NCBI GenBank assembly: GCA_019925795.1
Contig: CM034315.1
Span: forward strand, 31,068,446 to 31,132,445
From: Dendrobium chrysotoxum
Lineage: Eukaryota; Streptophyta; Magnoliopsida; Asparagales; Orchidaceae
Direction: 5' to 3'
Length of the DNA: 64,000 nucleotides
Positions within the stretch are counted from its first letter, which is position 1. Each line of letters begins with the position of its first letter. The translations under genes and the position numbers were made by a program. The notes under the pieces are model-generated. The model saw only the letters and a list, made by a program, of their open reading frames with translations. It was not told the DNA's origin and searched no databases. Below, in pieces: positions 56,846-64,000 of the stretch.

Positions 56846-57036
56846 GTAGAAAGTATTATTTCTGAGTGTCCAGATAATGGCAATTGTCATGGCAAAAAGG
56901 CTCTTTTTGTACGATCTTTGGCAGTAAGTTGAAATTTAGGGCACTTTTTGAGGCCTTCTATTTAAGCTCTTCTATAGCTGATGTTGAAAAATCTTTTACT
57001 ATTTTCCTGTTCAAAGAGAGCTTAGAGGAGAGGGAG

Positions 57037-57041
<5 letters not shown>

Positions 57042-57133
<92 letters not shown>
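57042..57133. repeat. (GA)n microsatellite in F's LTR leader
   Basis: About 46 GA units just after the TATA-like box. B's LTR has only short broken GA stretches at the same place (17740-17795), so this is an expansion. The Arg-Glu repeat ORF across it is an artefact. Confidence 0.95.
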
Positions 57134-57135
<2 letters not shown>

Positions 57136-57774
57136 CTTATGATGGGGAGTTTGTGAGGGGTTTCACAAGGGTTGCTCCAAGAAAGGATTCAATCGTCTTC
57201 TTACTTCTTCATCCTTGGTTCCTTGGTGGCTCTGGGGAGATGATCATCAGCATCAGATCTAGGTTCTCTGCCTACTCCAGGAGGGAGTAAAAGGATTGTC
57301 AGGTTCTCTTCCTACTCCAGGAGGGAGTAAAAGTATTTTGAATTCTCTTCCTTCATTAGGAGGGTTAAAAAGGATTCAAGGTTCTTTGCCTCACCAGGTC
57401 AGTGGAAAGATTTTGTAAGGGCTTGTCCGCATTGCTGTGGGGGAAAAAGCAGAGACACTATAGTTTTAGTGCAATACCTGGAGGGGAGGCTTTGGGGAGT
57501 GAACCAAGGTTAAGTTGACTGAACCACTATAAATTTGGTGTGTTCTTTTCATTTACTTTTCTACACTTTATTTTTCAATTATTTATGTGATCTGATTAGT
57601 GTTGATATCTTTGGTTTTGGTTATCTGCTTCAGCTTAAACTATTTGTATTCAAAAAGATTTAAAAGGATCTTTCTTTTTGCTTAACAAAATTTTAAAAAT
57701 ACCAATTCACCCCTCCTCTTGGTTAGCCTTGGGACTTATTCATAAGGGCTTAACAACCCTAATGAACGTTTAAG

Positions 57775-57786
57775 TGGTATAAGAGT
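57775..57786 (+). other. Primer-binding site of element F
   Basis: TGGTATAAGAGT, two differences from TGGTATCAGAGC of plant copia elements, placed exactly as in B. The gag ATG is at 57832. Confidence 0.78.
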
Positions 57787-57831
57787 AGGATTCATAAAAT
57801 AAATTATTGGGGAACTTTTGAATTTTGATCC

Positions 57832-59615
57832 ATGGATAACTTTGGTAATTGTAATACCGCGGAAGGATATTCTATTACTTGAATAACTTTGTTTGATAAT
57901 ATTCCTTCTGATTTGGGAAAACTCACATGTCCACGTTTATATAATCGATCAATTATCGCATGTGGATGCTTGTTAGAGAAGGATATTCTGCTCCTTATAG
58001 ACTTATAAATGATGTTAAAATTGAACTTCCTTTTGCTGATTGGATAACTGATGATAGAGATCTTGCTTAATTGAATGCTTAATGTTTAAACTGCTTTTTG
58101 TGTGCATTGAAATATGAAGATTATATATGCGTTCAACATGTGCAACTAGTAAAGAAATTTGGGATAGATTATGCATTACTTATGAAGGAATGAACGAGGT
58201 TAAAAAATCTAGACTGAATATTCTTTTGCATGATTATGAACACTTTCGCATGAAACCAAATGAATTGATTTTTGAGATGTACACTAAATTTACACAGATT
58301 GTTACCTCTTTACATGCCTTCGGAAGAGAACTCACTAATTATGAAAAAGTGAACAAGATTTTGAGATGTTTACCTTCTTCCTTTGATGCTAAAATTATTA
58401 TAATTACTAAATCTAAAGATTTGAATATTTATTTTATTGATAACTTACTTGGATCACTAATTGCTTACTAGCAAGGAGTGAACCAAAGGCAGCTTGATGC
58501 AGGTGAGAAGAAAAGGGAGAAAACTATCGCATTGAAGGCTAATGACTCTCACTCTGGCTCTTCTAGTTCTGATGATGATGACATGGCCTTAATCACAAGG
58601 CAATTTAAGAGATTATTGAGGAAGAAACAAAAGCATCATCAGAGGTGGAATAAAGGTAAGAATATTAAGTATTCTAAAGCTTCATCTGATGTTATTTGCG
58701 TTGAATGCAGGAAGCCAGGGCACCTGAAGTCGGATTGCCCAACTCTGAAAATTCACTAAAGTAAGGAGAAAGTTGAAGAAAAGCCTAAGTTCAATAAGGA
58801 CAAGAAAAAGATTCAAAAGGCTTTTTTGGCTAACTCAGCATCAGACTCCTCTGAAACTAAAGCAGAAGAGGAGATTACAAATCTGTGCTTAATGGTTGAT
58901 GATCTTGGTCACTCTGACCAAGAGGAGGTATGTGACTTAACATATGATCAATTATTTGAAGTTTCTCAAAAGAATTTATTCATCATACAGGAAGCTAAAA
59001 AAATTGCATGTAAGCCTTAAAATTGATTTCTTAAATCTACAAAAAGAGCATGAAGTTATATTGAAAGATCATTCCACTCTGGATAGCAATCACGTGGCTT
59101 TAAATGATGAATTTGATTCCTTAAACAAAAATCATCTTGATTTAATTACTGAGCATGATTCCTTGAAAATATCACATGCTGATTTAGAAAGGGCTTTCAA
59201 AGAACTTGACACTATTATATCTAATTTAGATAGTAGTGAGCATGCATTAAAATAGCAAGTGGCAAGCTATGAAAAGGCAAATGAGTTTCTAAGAGAAAAG
59301 GTCTTGTATTAGAATAAAATGAAACACCACCTTCTCTTGTAGGGTATTATAAAACATAAAAAAAGCATGCATCATTCACACCTAGAAAGAGGCACTATAA
59401 TCCAAGCAAATTAGTAAACCCTTTTCCTGGCATTAAATATTTTTCTTGTGGCATGCTAGGACATATCTCCCACACTTGCGCCATTCACCGTAGAACATAT
59501 TTGGTGTGGAGACAAAAATTGCAAAATTCACAGTATAGCATATTTGCATCACATTCTTCTTTTCATCACAAGGGACCCAAACCTATTTGAGTTCCTAAAT
59601 TTGACATTTGATGAT
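57832..59615 (+). pseudogene. Copia gag of element F (decayed)
   Basis: The ATG at 57832 gives MDNFGNCNTAEGYSIT, then stops. The UBN2-type region is open at 58127-58471 (SKEIWDRLCITYEGMNEVKKSRLNILLHDYE). After a TAG (58468-58470) the basic linker carries an intact CCHC knuckle (CVECRKPGHLKSDC, near 58697-58740). The acidic spacer and coiled coil (58826-59255, LKIDFLNLQKEHEVILKDHS) follow. The second knuckle near 59430-59480 has Tyr for its first Cys (YFSCGMLGHISHTC), as in A. Confidence 0.82.
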
Positions 59616-59639
59616 TTTGTAGGGATGCTCTCACAAAAG

Positions 59640-60540
59640 GCCTCATGAGAGCATATGATACCCGGATAGTAGATGTTCAAGGCATATGACTAGAGAAACA
59701 AATCAATTCATTTCACTGGAGGCCACGGCAGGAGGCAAGGTAACACTTGGAGACAACATCACCAGAAGAGTGGTGGGATTAGGTATAATTGGTGATTCAA
59801 AAAATTTCATCATTGATAATATTTTGCTTGTAGATAGACTAAAACATAATCTGCTTAGCATCAACTAGCTCTGTGATAAAGAATTCAACATAAAATTTCT
59901 GCCAACTTGTTATATTATAAGCCTAAATAACAAAATTATTTTGCAGGGTAAAAGGATCAACAATGTTTACATGCTGGATCTAAATTGTTTTAAAGTTGAC
60001 ATTATTATTTGCTTAAAATTAATTGCTGATGAATCATGGCTGTAGCATAGGAGATTGTGTCATGCAAGCATGAAAAGCCTTAGGAAGATCACCCAAAAAG
60101 ACTTACTGAGAGGTGTCCCCAAACTAGAGTTCACTAAGGATCACCTGTGTGATGCCTGTAAGTTAGGAAAGCAAGTCAAATTCTCCTTCTACTCAATCAA
60201 AGACATTAACAGGACCAAACCCTTAGAAGTCCTTCATAAGGATCTCTTTGGACCTGTTAGCACTTTAAGCTTAGGAGGGAAAGTCTTTGGGTATGTGATT
60301 GTTGATGATTATTCAAAGTTCACATGGGTTATATTCCTATCTCATAAAAGTGAATCATTTGAGGAATTTAGATATTTCTCCACTTGGATTCAGAGGAAAT
60401 TAGGTTGTGAAATTCTGACTATTCATAGTGATCATGGTGGAGAGTTTGAAAATAAGAAGTTTGAAACCTACTATAAAAAGTAAGGAATAGATCACAATTT
60501 TTTAGCTCTTAGTACCGCTCAGCAGAATGAGATAGCTAAA
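59640..60540 (+). pseudogene. Copia protease, pre-integrase and integrase core of element F
   Basis: The protease site reads PDSRCSRHMTRETNQF: D-S-R at 59665-59673, the same Gly-to-Arg change as B. GKVTLGDNITRRVVGLG follows. The pre-integrase region has WL*HRRLCHASMKSLRK (Trp to stop) and DHLCDACKLGKQ. The core is open at 60055-60483: LEVLHKDLFGPV, VIVDDYSKFTWVIFLSHKSESFEEF and HSDHGGEFENK (second Asp). The Glu block is damaged (QQNEIAKKEE), so the DDE triad is lost. Confidence 0.82.
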
Positions 60541-60576
60541 AAGGAAGAATAGGACCTGGTAGAAGCTGCTAGAGCC

Positions 60577-61194
60577 ATGTTAATTGAGTACTCACTTCCT
60601 AAATACTTTTGGGTAGAAGCAGTGAATATAACCTATTATATTCTGAATAGGGTAAATCTTAGATTTAAGCTGAATAAAATACCCTATGAAATTCTTAAGG
60701 GTAGGATACCCAACCTCTCTCACCTTCGTGTCTTTGGATGTAAAGTGTTCATTCTGAATAATGAGAAGTCTCAACTAGGAAAGTTTGACCCAAAATCTCA
60801 TGAAGGGGTGTTCCTAGGTTACTCAAGTGTTGGGAAATCCTATAAAGTCTTCAATAAAAGAACCCTAATTATTGAGGAGACCACTCATATTGTGTTTAAT
60901 GAATCTAATAATTCTGGAGGGTCTAGGGTAGAAGAAGAGGAGGTTGTAGAAGTCACCCAAGGAATAGAATCTATAAATCTGGAGGAAAGGGTTGAACCTG
61001 AAGTTTTACTGCCTAGAGAATGGAGATATTCTTTGAGTCATCCTAAAGAATTGATCTTAGGAGTCCCTTTTAAAGGTGTTAGAGCTAGGCATGGACTTAA
61101 AAAAGAAATGAACCACTCTTCCTTCATTTCAATGACTGAACCCACCAATATCAATCAAGCCCTTTCGAATGAATTATGGATCCTAGCCATATAA
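60577..61194 (+). pseudogene. Copia integrase C-terminal region of element F
   Basis: 205 open codons: MLIEYSLPKYFWVEAVNI, LRVFGCKVFILNNEKSQLGK, FDPKSHEGVFLGYSSVGKSY, then an acidic spacer (EEEEVVEVTQGIESINLEER) and GVRARHGLKKEMNHSSFISM leading to RT. This is the longest undamaged stretch in F and is closely similar to 13400-13889 in B. Confidence 0.83.
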
Positions 61195-62666
61195 GAGGAA
61201 CTAAACTAATTTGTTAGGAATGATGTTTGGGAGCTGGTAGAATGACATAAGGACCATAGTGTAGTGGGAACCAAATGGGTCTTTAAAAATAAAATGAATG
61301 ATTCTGGTGTGGTGGTTAGGAATAAGGCAAGATTGGTGGCTAAAGGGTATAACCAAATAGAAGGGGTTGACTTGAAGGAAAACTTTGCCCCTGTAGCCTG
61401 TTTGGAAGCCATTAGAGTGCTACTAGCCTTTGCCTGTTATAAGGGATTTAGGCTTTTCTAAATGAATGTCAAGAGTGTCTTTTTAAATGGGATAATAAAG
61501 GAAGATCTGTTTGTAGAGAAACCCCCAGGCTTTGAGAATTCTTAATTTCTAAATCATATTTTTAAATTAAAAAAGGCCTTGTATGGATTGAAATAGGCAC
61601 CCAGAGTATGGTATGAGAGCTTAGCACATTCCTACTAGAAAGAGAGTTTATTAAGAGGAGAGTAGACTCCACCATTTTTTTGAGGAGAGTAGGAGATGAA
61701 TTACTCATTATTCTTATCTATATTTATGATATACTTTTTGGATGTTATGATAAAAATTTATGTGATGATTTTTTTAAAATAATGAGTAAGGAATTTGAGG
61801 TGAGTATGATGGGTGAATTGTCCTACTTTCTGGGATTTAGCATTAGGCAATTAGATGATAAAACTTTTCTTAATCAGTCAAAATACATTAAAGACATCTT
61901 GAAGAAATATGAAATGAATAAAGCCAAGCCAATCAACACTCCCATGAGTTCTAGTATCCAGTTAGATAAGGACTCAAATGGAAAATCGGTTGACCAAAAG
62001 AAAGACAGTGGAATAATTAGATCACTTCTTTACCTGACTACTAGCAAACCTAATATTATGTTTAATGATTATCTCTGTGCTAGATTTTAGGCTGATCCAA
62101 AGGAGTCCCACTTGACTATAGTTAAGAGAATCCTTAGATATCTCTTAGGAACCTAAAACATAAGAATATGGTATCCTAGACACAACTCTACCTTTGAGAT
62201 TATAGGATATTCTGATTCATACTTTGTAGGATGTAGGGTGGATAGAAAGAGCACCTCTGGAATGTGTTAATTCATAGGACAATCTTTAGTCTCCTGGTCT
62301 AGTAGAAAATAGAACTTAGTTGCGCTGTCTACTACTAAAGCTGAATACATTGCCTTAGGAAGTTGTGTGGCCTTGGTCCTTTGGTTAAAGCAATAAATTC
62401 TAAATTTAGAACTTACTGTAGGCATAATTCCTGTCCTATGTGATAACACTAGTGCCATCTACTTTCAAAGAACCCAATCCAACACTCCAAGACCAAACAC
62501 ATAAACATCGGGCACCACTTCATTAGGGACCATGTTACCAAAGGAGACAGAGCTAAATCATGTAGCCACTGAAAACCAACTGGCAGATATCTTCATAAAA
62601 CCACTGGCCTTTAAAACCTTTAGCACTATAAGAATCAGATTAGATGTGATAGATATTCATGTTTGA
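61195..62666 (+). pseudogene. Copia reverse transcriptase and RNase H of element F
   Basis: RT starts after stops near 61192 and 61207, then reads VVGTKWVFKNKMNDSGV and RNKARLVAKGYNQIEGVD. TAG at 61594-61596 lies in the LKQAPR motif. The catalytic motif at 61719-61730 is YIYD in place of YVDD, so the first Asp is lost. RNase H shows GYSDSYFVGCRVDRKSTSGM and ends at TGA 62664-62666. Unlike B, it keeps the ~55-60 bp near 61620-61680. Confidence 0.85.
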
Positions 62667-64000
62667 ATTTGATGCCTTCTATTTATGTTTCTGCACTTAG
62701 TTTTTGTTTGAATTGTGTGTTTATTTCTTTTTATGTATTTTTTATTTCCTGCTATTTTTCTTCACTTTTTAGTTGATTTCATTGTTTATTTCTTTTTGTG
62801 TTCTTTCTTTATGTTCTTGATTTTCTGTTATTTTTACTTAGTATTTTAAGAATCTGATCACTACTCACTTTTGCTGATAAACTTGCTTTCTAAATGAGAT
62901 ATTTGCCTTGTTTTTGTTTAGAAGCTTGTAAGCAGTGATTGTCTTCTCTAAAATAGTTAAAGAAAGAAACATTAATGATTGTTTCTCTTCCTTTAACTCC
63001 TTTAATGGTGTATTTTTCTTTTTAAATAAAAATCTTTTTCAAAATTAAAAAGCTGGACTTTGAAATAGAGATCTATTTTATCTTCCTACAGTAATCTATC
63101 TTACATAAGTAGTGTTCTGAATCATTGAATCACTTTCATCTTTTCTTAATCAGGTGATTGCATTTATCATATAATGATGATTTTGTTTTGTGTTTTACTT
63201 TTCCTTATCTAAGAGAGTGAGTTTTTCTTCTCTTATATCTGGATGATAATCTCACAATTGAGAGTCTTTTAGATGTTTTGAAAGAAAGGAAGCTTCCAAA
63301 AGATGCACAAAGTGTGCCAATCAACTGAAAAAAAAGTACAAAATGAGCCCAATACTAAAAAGATGATGTTCCCCAATAAATTAAAAAGATAAACAAAGTG
63401 TATAAAAAATTAAAAGATGTGTAAAGTGCTTCAATTAACTGGAAAAAGAGGCACAAAATGAGCCCACAAAGAAATAAGCCTCCTCCTCTTTCAAGTCTTT
63501 AAAAATATTAGAAGAATCCATGTGCCACTTAATATATTCAAACACTTGAGACTAAAAATCATCATTTTTGATTCTTTACTTTGCAATACTATTTTATCAG
63601 ATATTTTTCTGGAACAAAGTTTGAAAGGATCACTTTTCTTATCTAATTTATTTTCTTATGAATTAGATTTTTATTTGAAAGGAATTTGAACTTGTAAGGC
63701 GTCCGAGGTAGGGTTTACAAAAATCAATTTTCCAACTTTTTTTGGATTTCAGCATCATCAATTTCTTCATATTGGCTTTTGAATTGAAAATTGAGAACAA
63801 ATTTTGATTTATTGGAGCTGATCGATTCAAAAAAAGGAAATTTGTTTCCCTTTTCATTTATTTTTCATTGCTTGGTTATTTTTTCTTGGTCTTTTATTTT
63901 GATTTTTATTTATTTATTTATTTTACTTATTTTATTTATTTTGAAATCCTCTGATCATTCCTCTACATTATTTTTTTTTTTTCAATTTTTTATTCACATC
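62667..64000 (+). other. 3' non-coding region of element F
   Basis: AT- and T-rich, collinear with 15339-16450 of B, including the repeated 'aagatg..caaa' and 'ggcacaaaatgagcccacaaagaaataagcc' units (63285-63480). No gene. The polypurine tract and 3' LTR should start a few hundred bases past the window end. Confidence 0.65.

Larger units (their letters stand above)
55916..57772 (+). repeat. 5' LTR of element F
   Basis: Starts TGAATTCAAGCATTAT within the broken LINE and ends ...AACGTTTA at 57772, two bases before the primer-binding site; about 1.86 kb. U3 palindromes are at 56200-56845. A TATA-like TATTTAAG is at 56959-56966, the same word as in B's LTR. It is followed by the GA repeat and a leader with 'ggttctctgcctactccaggaggg' copies (57260-57330) matching B's 17910-17960. 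Confidence 0.83.
55916..64000 (+). mobile_element. Copia element F, Sirevirus-like (3' LTR outside window)
   Basis: Plus-strand copia element: complete 5' LTR, primer-binding site, gag, protease, integrase, RT, RNase H (to 62666), then 3' non-coding DNA to the window end. Collinear with B throughout and likewise lacks the envelope-like gene. Its LTR has diverged in U3, where a different palindrome word dominates. Decayed by many stops and a mutated RT active site. Confidence 0.88.

Noticed and set aside
56884..57156. ORF with a long Arg-Glu repeat
   Set aside because: It is the (GA)n microsatellite read in frame, inside a non-coding LTR leader.

Overview
This window is nuclear DNA of a flowering plant with a repeat-rich genome. 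I find no convincing host gene, tRNA, rRNA or CRISPR array. Nearly all of it is nested transposable elements: Ty1/copia elements of the Sirevirus (SIRE/Maximus-like) type, one giant Ty3/gypsy element of the Tat/Ogre type, an L1-like LINE and a non-autonomous Helitron. Lineage names rest on protein motifs read by eye (such as SVCLCARFQADPKESHLT in copia pol and NNVVEYEALIIGLE in the gypsy second RNase H) and on layout, not on database searches.

Layout, left to right. (A) 1-7505, minus strand: copia element with a decayed gag-pol (7100 to 2293), a nearly open envelope-like gene downstream of pol (1616-507) with its own TATA-like promoter region, and the 3' end of its 5' LTR (7159-7505). (D') 7506-10446, plus strand: an LTR-type piece of the Ogre-like family. 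(B) 10447-18393, plus: copia element with a stump of 5' LTR, decayed gag-pol, no envelope-like gene, and a complete 3' LTR. (C) 18394-22445, minus: internally deleted copia element, LTR / envelope-like remnant / truncated LTR, with gag-pol missing. 22446-23011 is unassigned. (D) 23012-50533, minus: Ogre-like element with 3' LTR, a long tandem-repeat zone, integrase, an archaeal-type RNase H, RT, protease, gag, an extra ORF upstream of gag, leader, primer-binding site and part of the 5' LTR. (H) 38172-44870, minus: Helitron inserted in D's gag, with a second set of Helitron ends and a copia LTR inside it. (E) 50534-55915, plus: LINE with ORF1 and ORF2, inserted in D's 5' LTR. (F) 55916 to the window end, plus: copia element inserted in the LINE, with 5' LTR, gag-pol and 3' non-coding region; its 3' LTR lies outside the window.

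No element is intact. Stops often look like CAG/CAA or TGG changed by C-to-T or G-to-A transitions, as expected from deamination of methylated cytosines. The main points of interest are: dispersed short palindromes (around ATCGTACTGTACGAT) in every copia LTR and again upstream of the envelope-like gene; a variant LTR whose palindromes changed symmetrically to ATCATCCTGGATGAT; one RT nonsense codon shared by all three copia copies; a possible two-element concatemer sharing one LTR; and several independent tandem duplications in the Ogre-like element.
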